Shown one piece after another: positions 15,987 through 24,865 of a stretch of 64,000 bases of DNA; position 1 is the first letter of the stretch, and each line of letters starts with the position of its first letter. This stretch comes from Blastocatellia bacterium (GTDB lineage Bacteria > Acidobacteriota > Blastocatellia > Pyrinomonadales > Pyrinomonadaceae), in NCBI GenBank assembly GCA_016789265.1, contig JAEUQK010000029.1:371353-435352 (forward strand). The letters are read 5' to 3'. A model generated the notes under the pieces. The model ran no database searches and was not told where the DNA came from. It saw nothing but the letters and a program-made list of their open reading frames with translations. A program made the position numbers and the translations under genes.

Positions 15987-16650
15987 CGTTAAGGATGTAG
16001 CCCGCACCGCGTCGGGTGTGTATGAGCTGCATCGGGCGGCCTTCGTCGATCTTTCGTCGAAGACGTTTGATATAAACTTCGATCAGGTTTGAGAAAGGGT
16101 CAAAATCCTCGTTCCAAACGTGTTCCGAGATCTCTTCGCGGCCGACCACGCGCCCTTTGTTCAGGGCCAGAAACTCGAGGAGCGCGTACTCTTTGGTGGT
16201 GAGTTCGATCGGGTCGCCCCCTCTCCGAACTGTTTGCGATACTGTGTCGATATCGAGGTCGGCTATCATGATCGTGTTCGAGCGTATCTCGTTGTTTCGC
16301 CTCAGCAAGGCCCTGATCCGAGCGACAAGCTCGCGAAACTCGAACGGTTTTACGAGATAATCGTCCGCACCGGTGTCGAGCCCGGCGACCCTGTCATCCA
16401 CCGTATCGCGAGCCGTCAGCATCAGTATCGGCTTGGCGTTGCCGTTTCCACGAAGTTCCGAACATACAGCAAACCCGTCCTTTTGCGGAAGATTGACATC
16501 AAGGATAAAGAGGTCGTAGGGGTTGATCGAGGCCATGTAGGTTGCCTCGTCGCCGTCCTGGGCAGTGTCGACGGCGTAGGCGTTTTCCCGCAAGCCTTTC
16601 GAGATGAACGATGCGATCCTCCTGTCGTCTTCGACCAGCAACACCCTCAT
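15979..16650 (-). CDS. OmpR-family response regulator
   Basis: 223 residues. Receiver domain with the acidic pair Asp8-Asp9, phospho-acceptor Asp51 (FILDVNLPQKDG), Thr79 (MLTARD) and Lys101 (LVKPFEF). The C-terminal winged helix (about 128-222) includes LTTKEYALLEFLALNKGRVV and the recognition helix region NLIEVYIKRLRRKID, ending in RGAGYIL. It is likely phosphorylated by the kinase encoded next. Target genes cannot be inferred. It is divergent from mpl, with 102 bases between. Confidence 0.94.
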   Translation of the reverse strand: MRVLLVEDDRRIASFISKGLRENAYAVDTAQDGDEATYMASINPYDLFILDVNLPQKDGFAVCSELRGNGNAKPILMLTARDTVDDRVAGLDTGADDYLVKPFEFRELVARIRALLRRNNEIRSNTIMIADLDIDTVSQTVRRGGDPIELTTKEYALLEFLALNKGRVVGREEISEHVWNEDFDPFSNLIEVYIKRLRRKIDEGRPMQLIHTRRGAGYILNDA

Positions 16651-16752
16651 AATTCGATTCTACGACAATTTAGATGAACGAGAGATAAATTCGATATCCG
16701 GAATTTCTCCAGTTCCGCGTCAGTGAATTAAAATCGGCTATTGGCCATAAAC

Positions 16753-18168
16753 ATGGAAAAGCACTATCACCTCATCGGAATTTGCGGCACGGCTATGGCG
16801 AGCCTTGCCGGGATGCTGCAATCACGCGGACACAAGGTAACGGGTTCTGACCAGAACGTTTATCCGCCGATGTCGACACAGCTTGAAGCTCTGGGAATCG
16901 AGATACTTAACGGATATCGCGCAGAGAATGCGGATATCGGTGCTGAAGTGACCGTCGTCGGCAATGCCATCTCACGCGGCAATCCGGAGCTCGAGGAAGT
17001 GCTGAACCGCAAGCTGATGTACCGCTCGCAGGCCGAGATCGTCAAAGAACAGTTCATTCGCGGCCGCCGGTCGCTGGTCGTCGCTGGAACACACGGAAAG
17101 ACGACGACAACGAGCATCGCGACGTGGATATGCGAGGTTGGCGGGCTCGACCCGAGTTTCCTGGTCGGCGGTATCGTTCAGAATTTCGACGCGAGTTTCC
17201 GGGTCACCGGCAGCGACTATTTCGTTATCGAAGGCGATGAATACGACACGGCATATTTCGATAAGAAGCCGAAATTCATGCATTACCTGCCCGAGATCGC
17301 CATCGTCAACAACATCGAATTTGACCACGCCGATATCTACCGCGACCTGCAGGAGATCAAGTATCAGTTCTCGCGGCTTATGAACCTCGTGCCCGGCAAC
17401 GGCCGCCTGATATGCGGCGTGGATTCGCCTGTAGTTCGCGAAGTGCTCGACGAGATGCACGGGAAGCTGTTTACGACCGTAGAGACATTCGGTCTATCGG
17501 ACGACGCCAAGTGGCAGGCTCGCTACATCGACTTTACCGGCGACGTAACTCGGTTCACTGTATTTAAGGACGGCCACAGCTGGGGTGAATTCGAAACGCA
17601 TCTGATCGGAGAGTTCAACGTACGAAACTGCCTCGCGGTCATCATTGCCGCCGACGCGTGGGGAATTTCAAAGGAGAAGATCCAGGAAGCTCTCGACACG
17701 TTCAAGAGCGTGAAACGCCGTATGGAGGTCCGAGGCACAATTCGAGGCGTGACCGTGATCGATGACTTTGCACATCACCCGACCGCAGTCGAGGAAACGT
17801 TGAAAGCTCTACGGATGAAGTACGAAGGGCGCCGACTGATCGCCGTGTTCGAACCTCGTTCGTGGTCGTCGCGGTTAGCTGTGTTCCAAGAGCCTTACTC
17901 AAAGGCTTTCTCTTATGCCGACTACGTCATCATCGCCGGAGTCTATAACACCTCAAAAGCAAGCGAACTCGGCAAGGTACTCGACGTTGACGAACTCGTG
18001 AGGGACATCGAGCTCCAGGGTAAACCCGCTTTCTCTCACCCTGACGCCGATTCGATCGTCGAACATCTCGCACCGCACCTGGACAACGGTGATGTCGTCG
18101 CCATCATGTCCAATGGCGGCTTTGGCGGTATCCATGAAAAGATCCTCGACGTTCTTCGCGAAAAGTAG
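16753..18168 (+). CDS. mpl: UDP-N-acetylmuramate:L-Ala-gamma-D-Glu-meso-Dap ligase
   Basis: 471 residues from the ATG at 16753; a TTG 12 bases earlier is less likely. Mur-ligase architecture: N-terminal Rossmann part with GICGTAMASLAGMLQSRGHKVTGSDQ, the ATP P-loop GTHGKTTTTS near 114, VIEGDEYDTAYFDKKPKF near 159 (typical of Mpl rather than MurC), NNIEFDHADIY near 189, and the C-terminal DDFAHHPTAVEETLKAL. It reattaches recovered murein tripeptide to UDP-MurNAc, so the organism recycles meso-Dap-type peptidoglycan. It stands alone on its strand. Confidence 0.94.
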   Translation: MEKHYHLIGICGTAMASLAGMLQSRGHKVTGSDQNVYPPMSTQLEALGIEILNGYRAENADIGAEVTVVGNAISRGNPELEEVLNRKLMYRSQAEIVKEQFIRGRRSLVVAGTHGKTTTTSIATWICEVGGLDPSFLVGGIVQNFDASFRVTGSDYFVIEGDEYDTAYFDKKPKFMHYLPEIAIVNNIEFDHADIYRDLQEIKYQFSRLMNLVPGNGRLICGVDSPVVREVLDEMHGKLFTTVETFGLSDDAKWQARYIDFTGDVTRFTVFKDGHSWGEFETHLIGEFNVRNCLAVIIAADAWGISKEKIQEALDTFKSVKRRMEVRGTIRGVTVIDDFAHHPTAVEETLKALRMKYEGRRLIAVFEPRSWSSRLAVFQEPYSKAFSYADYVIIAGVYNTSKASELGKVLDVDELVRDIELQGKPAFSHPDADSIVEHLAPHLDNGDVVAIMSNGGFGGIHEKILDVLREK

Positions 18169-18629
18169 CCGGGAGCAGGTTGTTTTAGTTCAACTTGGTT
18201 CCCGAACCTTAGACCTTGCACCTCCAGATCGAAGCACTCGTTGGGTCGCGTTCCCCATTGTGGCGTTCGAACAGAACCAATGAGTTGCAATAACCATTCG
18301 CGATCGCATGTGTTTCTATTGGGCCTAGCGGATAGGCCGGTCGACGCTCAGGCCGGACGGTCAATTTGACTCTTGCGTAAATATTAGAAAACGGGCATAC
18401 TTCCTCTTGTTTTTGCTCTCTTGCAGTGTCTCGATAGATGCGGATCGTCCGGTTACAGACAAGCGACGTTTTTCGGTGCGGTTTTTTGAGAGTACGGTAT
18501 TTGGGTACGGAAGCATCAGATATTTTCGGTTAGGGCTCGTCGCTAAAGATCGGTAAGGGATCCTGAGGGACATTTCCATCTAAACCTACCTTGGCTTGCT
18601 TCTCATACGTTCGATAAATTCAAAGGAAA
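18169..18629. other. 461-base spacer without a supported gene
   Basis: Between mpl and the RNA-binding protein gene. I see a small palindrome GGCCTA-GCGGA-TAGGCC near 18327 and several T-runs, but no ribosome-site-supported frame and no tRNA-like fold. The region just before 18630 must hold the promoter and 5' UTR of the RRM gene. A long UTR is common for cold-regulated RNA-binding genes, but no specific thermosensor is visible. Confidence 0.5.
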
Positions 18630-18974
18630 ATGAGCACGAAACTTTACGTAGGAAACCTTTCTTTTCGCGTTACCAGCGAAGATCTCCAAGAACATTTTGC
18701 GACAGCCGGCGAGGTGAGTTCAGCAAACGTCGTGATCGATCGCGAAACGGGACGTTCGCGCGGATTCGGTTTTGTTGAAATGGCAAACGAAGACGCAGCC
18801 AATAGTGCGATCGCACAGTTTAACGGGCAAGAGTACGACGGCCGAAATATGGTCGTTAACGAAGCTCGCCCGCGTGAAGATCGCGGCGGCGGCGGCGGCG
18901 GACGCCGAGGCGGCGGAGGATATGGCGGCAACCGCGGCGGCGGTGGCGGCTATGGCGGCGGCGATCGCTGGTAG
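18630..18974 (+). CDS. Glycine-rich RRM RNA-binding protein
   Basis: 114 residues. One complete RRM (residues 3-80) with RNP2 LYVGNL and RNP1 RGFGFVEM, followed by a tail rich in Gly, Arg and Tyr (GGYGGNRGGGGGYGGGDRW). This domain pair is seen in cyanobacterial and other bacterial Rbp proteins and in plant GRPs, usually acting as cold-induced RNA chaperones. An AAAGGA ribosome site lies just before the ATG. The gene is monocistronic, ending at a strong hairpin terminator 25 bases later. The tail is a candidate for RNA-driven condensation. Confidence 0.93.
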   Translation: MSTKLYVGNLSFRVTSEDLQEHFATAGEVSSANVVIDRETGRSRGFGFVEMANEDAANSAIAQFNGQEYDGRNMVVNEARPREDRGGGGGGRRGGGGYGGNRGGGGGYGGGDRW

Positions 18975-18998
18975 TCGCAGAAAGTAGATCTTAAAAAG

Positions 18999-19038
18999 TA
19001 AAAAGGCAAAATTGGCGAAATGCCGATCTTGCCTTTTT
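18999..19038. terminator. Bidirectional intrinsic terminator
   Basis: Stem AAAAAGGCAA (19000-19009) with TTGCCTTTTT (19029-19038), extended inside by ATTGGC / GCCGAT around a GAAAT loop. T-runs on the outer side serve both strands. It sits between the convergent RRM gene and dacB-type gene and can end both transcripts. Confidence 0.88.
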
Positions 19039-19058
19039 CCTTTTTGTATCCTTAGAGA

Positions 19059-20636
19059 TCAATCGATCTTACCAGTGAAGTTTGCGAGGTGTAGTACCAA
19101 TTCATCGAGAAGGGAAACACGAGCAGGGTTAGACGCTACGCCGTTCACGACCATCGAAAAGACAAGTTCTTCGCCGGCGGCTGTCTTGATGTAACCGGAT
19201 AAAGCCGACACCTGATCAATCGTCCCTGTTTTGCCGCGAACGTTTGCTTGAGCACGCGTTCCGCGAAAGCGATTTCGAAGCGTTCCGTCAACGCCGCCGA
19301 TAGTCAGCGAATCTCGCCAAACCTGTGAAAACCGGCTTTGTTTAGCCATGTAGGTATAAAGCTGAACGACCGCGGCAGGCGTGATCAGGTTGTGACGCGA
19401 CAGTCCGCTGCCGTCGTACTGGACAATACCGTCTGGTGCGACACCGATCTCAATCAGGAATTTCTTTACTGCCGCTATACCAAGTTCTGAGCTGTCTGCC
19501 GTCGAGACCGGCGTTCCGTTTCCGGGAGTGACGTTTGAATTTCGAGCCTGTTCGCCTAGGGTCCACAGCAGCGTCTCGGTGTACATATTTTGGCTCGGCT
19601 TCATCGTGTTTGCCGTGATCGAGGCGAACGACGCTGATTCGAATTTTCCGATCTCCACTCCCGCGGGTAGCGAACCGTCGATACGCCTCTCGTAACGATA
19701 ATTGCCGCCGACAGTTATGCCTTTCTCGATCAACTTTTGCCTCAGCAATGCCGCAAAAAGTTCCGCCGGACGGGAAACGCTTACGGTACCGCTAAAGCCG
19801 CCGTCTCCTAACGGCATCGTCCCGGTGACGGTGAGAATGTTCCGGTCGATCTCCTTGTGTACATTCAGGTTTCGCTTGATTCCGGCCGCGGACGTAACAC
19901 AAAGGTTGTTCACGCGTATCACCGGATTGTATGGCGTCATCTTGACCGTGCAGGCGTAGCCTTCCGGACCGGGCTTTACGCTGATATCGATCACGCTGTC
20001 ATTGAGCGGAAGGCCGGAAACCTCGGCGCCGTAGGACCACTGAAGGTCGTCCCATTCCCATCCCCCGGGGATCGGGAAGCCTCGGAAATAACTGTCGTCG
20101 CCGACGATGTCGCCAGTGATGCGTTTGATGCCGAGCGAGACTATCTTGTAAGCGAGAGCATCGAGGCTCTTGCTGCCGTCGCCATTAAACCGGTCGGACA
20201 TTGAAACGTCGCCGCGACCGTAGATTCGCAGGTCGCCATTGATAGTACCCTCTGAGTCGGGTGAGGCTGGGGCGTAGATACTCGTGACGAATCTAAAATC
20301 CGGCGTTAGTTTCTCGATCGCCGTTGCAACGGTGAAGTTCTTCATGTTTGACGCTGGCATGAAGTACTTTTCGGCGTTTTCCTCAAAAACGACATTACCG
20401 GAAGTGAGCGATACGACTTTCACGCCAACCATTCCTCGCCGCAATTCGGACTTGGAAAGGCTCTGACGAAACTTCATTTGCAGGTCGCCGAGCGTCTGCA
20501 TCGGCAATGGCGTTGCTGCCGGAGTCGGCGTTGCCAAAGGAGCCGGGGTCGGCGTAGGCGTTTGCGCCCGGGCGACCGCTGAAACAATGAAAAGTAGAGT
20601 AGAAAGAATTATGGGACGAAATGTGCTTAATTCCAT
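19059..20636 (-). CDS. dacB: D-alanyl-D-alanine carboxypeptidase/endopeptidase (PBP4 type)
   Basis: 525 residues. Signal peptide of about 24 residues, a Pro/Thr/Ala linker (TPTPTPAPLATPTPAATP), then an S13 peptidase. SxxK active site in PASNMKN (about 92-98), the SxN equivalent in YDGSGLSRHN (about 415), and KTG in VRGKTGTIDQVSALSGY (about 471). The long insert between the first two motifs marks PBP4/DacB. It trims or cleaves peptidoglycan cross-links in the periplasm, and the released peptides could feed Mpl-dependent recycling. The terminator downstream is shared with the RRM gene. Confidence 0.93.
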   Translation of the reverse strand: MELSTFRPIILSTLLFIVSAVARAQTPTPTPAPLATPTPAATPLPMQTLGDLQMKFRQSLSKSELRRGMVGVKVVSLTSGNVVFEENAEKYFMPASNMKNFTVATAIEKLTPDFRFVTSIYAPASPDSEGTINGDLRIYGRGDVSMSDRFNGDGSKSLDALAYKIVSLGIKRITGDIVGDDSYFRGFPIPGGWEWDDLQWSYGAEVSGLPLNDSVIDISVKPGPEGYACTVKMTPYNPVIRVNNLCVTSAAGIKRNLNVHKEIDRNILTVTGTMPLGDGGFSGTVSVSRPAELFAALLRQKLIEKGITVGGNYRYERRIDGSLPAGVEIGKFESASFASITANTMKPSQNMYTETLLWTLGEQARNSNVTPGNGTPVSTADSSELGIAAVKKFLIEIGVAPDGIVQYDGSGLSRHNLITPAAVVQLYTYMAKQSRFSQVWRDSLTIGGVDGTLRNRFRGTRAQANVRGKTGTIDQVSALSGYIKTAAGEELVFSMVVNGVASNPARVSLLDELVLHLANFTGKID

Positions 20637-20732
20637 AAGAATTGCCAGAGGTTAGATGCTTTGCCGCGAACATTGTAGCAAAGAAAAAGGCGGCCCGCAG
20701 ACCGCCCGTCAAAATGCCTGATGCGTTCGATC

Positions 20733-22832
20733 TTACGGCAAAGCAACAAAATTCAGGTTCGACATCGCATTGTTGATCTGCATTTGCTGCGGCGTGAAGG
20801 TATAACGCTTCTTGGCGGCCGTGATCGTGTATGTAACGCCAGTCAATACATTTTCAAATCGATAATAGCCGAACGACGAGGTATACGTCGTCCTTGTCGT
20901 ATTGCCGTCGCTTATGGTCACTTTGGCATTGCCGATGCCGCGGCTGGCCGAACTGGTTACACGCCCTGCGACGCTTACATTGGAAGCCGCCAGACTAGGT
21001 ACCTGTACCGCAACATTCATCGGTGAACCGGTCTTATAGAATCCCAACGTTGCATCGCCAGCGGTCGGCGGACGATTGGAATCAAACCGGAAATTGTATA
21101 GCGTCCCCCAACGGATCGCGTTCGCGTTTTGGTTCTGCGCGAACGTTTCGCTGTTCCAGGTAATGGCGGAACCGGTCTGGGTTTGTGCCCATGCCGTGCT
21201 GCTGTAACCTGCGTTGTTCACGGTGCCGTCAAAGGTCCAACCCGGATGCTGCGGCGGGGCGTGAAAGCCGATATTGGAAAGCGTTACACCGGCGCCAATA
21301 GGAATGCTGAACGATTGGATGCCGCGGTCGATGTTCTGGTTATAAACGGCGTATTCATAGTGCCAGACACCGGGCGATGGATTGGTAACCTTGTACGCGA
21401 TCGTACCGATACCGTCAACGCCGGGTGCGGGAATAAAGTCTGAAAAGGAAGCACCTGTCCAGGCCGTTATCGCAGATTTTGATCTGACGGTCGAACCTAC
21501 CGGCGAGAAACTGAATGGACTGCCCGTACCGGTAACGCTATATCGACGGTGCGAGACGTTATTGTTCATGTTGCACTGTGTCGGGTTTGTCTGACACCAC
21601 GCGTACTCGTGAGGGGTAATGTACTGTCCTTCGGCGTAATAGGTCGCCCCGGGGTTTTGCGTTGTGCTGAGGTCGGCTATCTCGGTCAAGATACGATGAG
21701 ACGGTCCGGTATGAGTATGTCCGTTATGGTTGTTAGGCGGCGTCGCCGAATCGCCTCTCGGGTATGCGCCGGTAAACGGGTTGATCCATGCTCGCGATCC
21801 CAGGTTCGGGCCTGAATTCAGGCTTGCCGAATATGGATCGGAACATCCTGAGCCTAGTTGTGAACCTCCGATACCGTTACAGCCAAGGCCGCAAAGATTG
21901 TTAGTAAGTGCTGTAAATGCGTGCTTTACGCTTGATTGGCCGATCTGTTCGAAACGTTCGTCGTTAGTAGCTCCGCCGCTCATTCGGTATAAATTCTGAG
22001 GTATTACCGGATGATCGTTATCTGGAAGCGCCTTCCAGTTCAGGTTTATAGTGCCGTAATTACACGAGTCGGTCCCGACCGCTAGGCCAACCTGTGTGCC
22101 GCTGGCCTGGCCGAACTGCGCGAGTCCTGAAAGATCGCCCACAACGACGTCGGGGCCGGGAACTGTACCCGCGTTCGGATCCTTAATTGCGGGAAGAACA
22201 TCGGACACGACCTCGCCGTCAACAACCGTAGTCACCTCGATCGGCCGCATCGCAGCTTGTATCGAGATCTGACCTACGAGCATTCCAACATCCGCCGGTC
22301 TGCCGATCTCAGCGGCGTATTGCTTTGCCAATAGAACGCGTCCGCCGCTTATGTTGAGTGTTCGGGAAAATGCATCGAATGAATACTCGGGACCTTCGAT
22401 GTTAAAGAAGTGAAAGCCAGAACGGCTGTCGCGAACCGATAACTCAAACTGTCCGCCGAGCGGATCTGCTTCGATGACAAGTTGCTGAAACGAAGTGCTC
22501 AGCTGAGCCGCCAGTCCCGAGCCTTGTCTGATAGCCAGCGGGAGCCCACTGGGAAGGTGACCGCGAAATTCACCGTTGAACGACATCACAGTGAAAAATG
22601 CATTATTCTCGGCGTCAAGAGTGTACATTGACGGAGCGGAAGCCAGACGGCGTGTGTCATAGCCCTTCAGATCAAGGTCAAGTGAGACGGTGCCGCTCGC
22701 GACGATCAGTTTTTCAAGCGTTCCGTTTGTCGCAGCCGGACGATTAGATACGAGCCAGGGAAGCAACTGATCTGAGCCATTCCCAAAAAACACGAGTAAC
22801 GGCAAAGTCGCGATAAGAGCAATTTTCAGCAT
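20733..22832 (-). CDS. Large secreted protein with C-terminal carboxypeptidase-regulatory-like module
   Basis: 699 residues. N-terminal hydrophobic signal (KIALIATLPLLVFFGN). The middle has no family I recognise but shows Cys-rich and His-rich stretches (LCGLGCNGIGG, NNHNGHTHTGPSH, CQTNPTQCNMNNN). The last 85 residues form a beta-sandwich module VSVAGRVTSSASRGIGNAKVTISDG...SSFGYYRFENVLTG, of the CarboxypepD_reg type. The same module, with the FGYYRF signature, ends the unrelated secreted protein at 51945-52886. Function unknown. It is likely a cell-surface or extracellular protein, possibly metal-binding in the His-rich part. Confidence 0.75.
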   Translation of the reverse strand: MLKIALIATLPLLVFFGNGSDQLLPWLVSNRPAATNGTLEKLIVASGTVSLDLDLKGYDTRRLASAPSMYTLDAENNAFFTVMSFNGEFRGHLPSGLPLAIRQGSGLAAQLSTSFQQLVIEADPLGGQFELSVRDSRSGFHFFNIEGPEYSFDAFSRTLNISGGRVLLAKQYAAEIGRPADVGMLVGQISIQAAMRPIEVTTVVDGEVVSDVLPAIKDPNAGTVPGPDVVVGDLSGLAQFGQASGTQVGLAVGTDSCNYGTINLNWKALPDNDHPVIPQNLYRMSGGATNDERFEQIGQSSVKHAFTALTNNLCGLGCNGIGGSQLGSGCSDPYSASLNSGPNLGSRAWINPFTGAYPRGDSATPPNNHNGHTHTGPSHRILTEIADLSTTQNPGATYYAEGQYITPHEYAWCQTNPTQCNMNNNVSHRRYSVTGTGSPFSFSPVGSTVRSKSAITAWTGASFSDFIPAPGVDGIGTIAYKVTNPSPGVWHYEYAVYNQNIDRGIQSFSIPIGAGVTLSNIGFHAPPQHPGWTFDGTVNNAGYSSTAWAQTQTGSAITWNSETFAQNQNANAIRWGTLYNFRFDSNRPPTAGDATLGFYKTGSPMNVAVQVPSLAASNVSVAGRVTSSASRGIGNAKVTISDGNTTRTTYTSSFGYYRFENVLTGVTYTITAAKKRYTFTPQQMQINNAMSNLNFVALP

Positions 22833-22971
22833 AGGTCGAACGGTATCCGGTCCCGAAAACCGGCCAAGATAAGTAACTTGGTAGATTGGGTTTCGAAAAC
22901 TATCCCTTTCCTTTTACACTCTTTTAGTTGGTTAAATCAAGTCTTTTGGGTCACGATCGGTCAGAAAGCCA

Positions 22972-24861
22972 ATGTCACAGAGCGGGTGCGACAACAAGGA
23001 AGTTCGAAAAACAAAGTCGATCGAGCTGCCGGTGATCGGAAACGGAAGCATGCAGCGGACTGAGATCCGGACATCGCGCACTAGTCTCTGGCGCGCCTTC
23101 GCGTTGATCATGCTGCAGATCCTAATGGCCATTCATTTCATTCAATGGTGGATGATGGGAACGACCGTTTCGCCGATCGAACCTTCGGAGACGATGTACA
23201 CGCTCCAAAACGGAGCGATCAACGCGGGGTTCATATTCTTTACACTGGCAATTTTGGCGACGTTGGTCTTTGGCCGATTTGTCTGCGGTTGGGGATGTCA
23301 CATTGTTGCTTTGCAGGACTTCTGTGCCTGGCTGCTGAAAAAAGCCGGGCTTGTGCCAAAGCCGTTTCGATCTCGTGTTCTTGTATACATTCCGGTGGCA
23401 GCGGCATTGTATATGTTCGTTTGGCCTTCGGTTTTGAGGTACTTTACCAAACCGGCGAATGAACCGCTCATTCCGCAATTCACCAACCATTTGATCACGA
23501 CGGAATTTTGGGCGACGTTTCCGCCGCTCGCGGTCGCGATCCCCTTCCTGTTTGTTTGCGGATTCGTGACGGTCTATTTTCTCGGTTCGAAAGGATTCTG
23601 CACCTACGCCTGTCCGTATGGCGGATTTTTCGGCCTTGCTGACAAACTAGCGCCCGGAAAGATCCGTGTCACAGATGCATGCAACCAATGCGGCCATTGC
23701 ACCGCGACTTGTACATCGAATGTGATCGTCCATGCGGAGGTCAAGCGATTTGGCATGGTGGTCGATCCGGGCTGTATGAAGTGCATGGACTGTGTCAGCG
23801 TCTGCCCGAACGATGCTCTATATTTTGGATTCGGGAAGCCGTCGGCCGCCGTTTCAGGCAAGATCGAAAGGAACTACTCGCTCACGTGGCCAGAGGAGAT
23901 GGCGGGTGTTGTTATTTTCATCGGCAGTTACCATGCCGTCTGGGATGTCTACCAACTTGTCCCGATGCTTATGGCACTGGGAATCGCCATCGTTACGACT
24001 TTTCTCGCGTTGCGTTGCTGGCGGCTGATCACCTCGACCGAGCTGTCGTTTTATCGATTCAATCTGAAGGCCGGAGGAACCTTGAAGGCCGCAGGCTGGG
24101 CATTTTTGTTGTTCTCGATCCTTTGGATCGGCGTGACTGCACACAGCGGATTCATTCGTTATCACGAGTCTGCGGGAAATCGCGTGTTCGAGACCGTGCG
24201 GATACCGGACGAGCTCGCACTGGCTCAATCTGATCCGGTTCAATGGCTAAGTCAGGCCGATAAGTCGAATATCGGCGAGGGAATATCCCATTTTGAAACG
24301 GCAGGCAAATTCGGATTCTTCGTAAACGTTCCGTCCCTGCCGAAATATGCGTGGCTTCAGTTTCTTTCTGGAAATGCGGATCGCTCAGCCAAGCTATTAG
24401 ATCTGGCGGCTGTGGCTCAAGAGGGAGAGGGCAGAGCGTTGAGCCATTATTATCGAGGAGCGATACTGAACCGGCTTGGACGATATGACGAGGCAAGGAC
24501 AAGCCTGAATGAAGCAATTCAGGAGCGAGATGACCTGATGGCTGCCCGTGAGGAGTTTGGCGTATCGCTGTGGCAGTTAGGGGAAAAGCGGGAGGCGTTC
24601 GATGTATGGAGAGGAGCAATCAACCGAAATCCTGCACTTCCGATCGCGAATAGTTTTCTGGCCGGAGCGGAATCTCAGCTTGGTGAAAATGACGGTTCAG
24701 CATACGAACAGCAAGCGGACCGATATACGCCAAACGATCCGTATTTCCACTGGATGCTGGCGTTGCGGCTAGAAGAACTTGGAATGAAAGAGCCCGCCGA
24801 AAAACATTTTCGACGGGCGATCGAACTTGATCCGCGTTTTCGGGTCCGCCGCGGACGTTAA
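22972..24861 (+). CDS. Membrane polyferredoxin (NapH/CcoG-like) fused to TPR domain
   Basis: 629 residues. Membrane helices near 40-60, 84-104, 137-152, 183-205, 311-345 and 372-392. Cysteine motifs: FVCGWGCH (104-110), FCTYACPYG (209-217), and two 4Fe-4S sets, C237-xx-C240-xx-C243-xxx-C247 and C268-xx-C271-xx-C274-xxx-C278. These match the NapH/MauN/CcoG type of quinol- or copper-linked electron-transfer proteins. From about 455 to the end at least three TPR units follow (for example ALSHYYRGAILNRLGRYDEARTSLNEAI), which is not usual for that family. No partner oxidoreductase is adjacent. Confidence 0.85.
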   Translation: MSQSGCDNKEVRKTKSIELPVIGNGSMQRTEIRTSRTSLWRAFALIMLQILMAIHFIQWWMMGTTVSPIEPSETMYTLQNGAINAGFIFFTLAILATLVFGRFVCGWGCHIVALQDFCAWLLKKAGLVPKPFRSRVLVYIPVAAALYMFVWPSVLRYFTKPANEPLIPQFTNHLITTEFWATFPPLAVAIPFLFVCGFVTVYFLGSKGFCTYACPYGGFFGLADKLAPGKIRVTDACNQCGHCTATCTSNVIVHAEVKRFGMVVDPGCMKCMDCVSVCPNDALYFGFGKPSAAVSGKIERNYSLTWPEEMAGVVIFIGSYHAVWDVYQLVPMLMALGIAIVTTFLALRCWRLITSTELSFYRFNLKAGGTLKAAGWAFLLFSILWIGVTAHSGFIRYHESAGNRVFETVRIPDELALAQSDPVQWLSQADKSNIGEGISHFETAGKFGFFVNVPSLPKYAWLQFLSGNADRSAKLLDLAAVAQEGEGRALSHYYRGAILNRLGRYDEARTSLNEAIQERDDLMAAREEFGVSLWQLGEKREAFDVWRGAINRNPALPIANSFLAGAESQLGENDGSAYEQQADRYTPNDPYFHWMLALRLEELGMKEPAEKHFRRAIELDPRFRVRRGR

Positions 24862-24865
24862 CAGA

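Noticed and set aside
18361..18579. 72-residue open frame in the mpl to RRM spacer
   Set aside because: No ribosome site, no motif, biased toward basic residues; could be chance.
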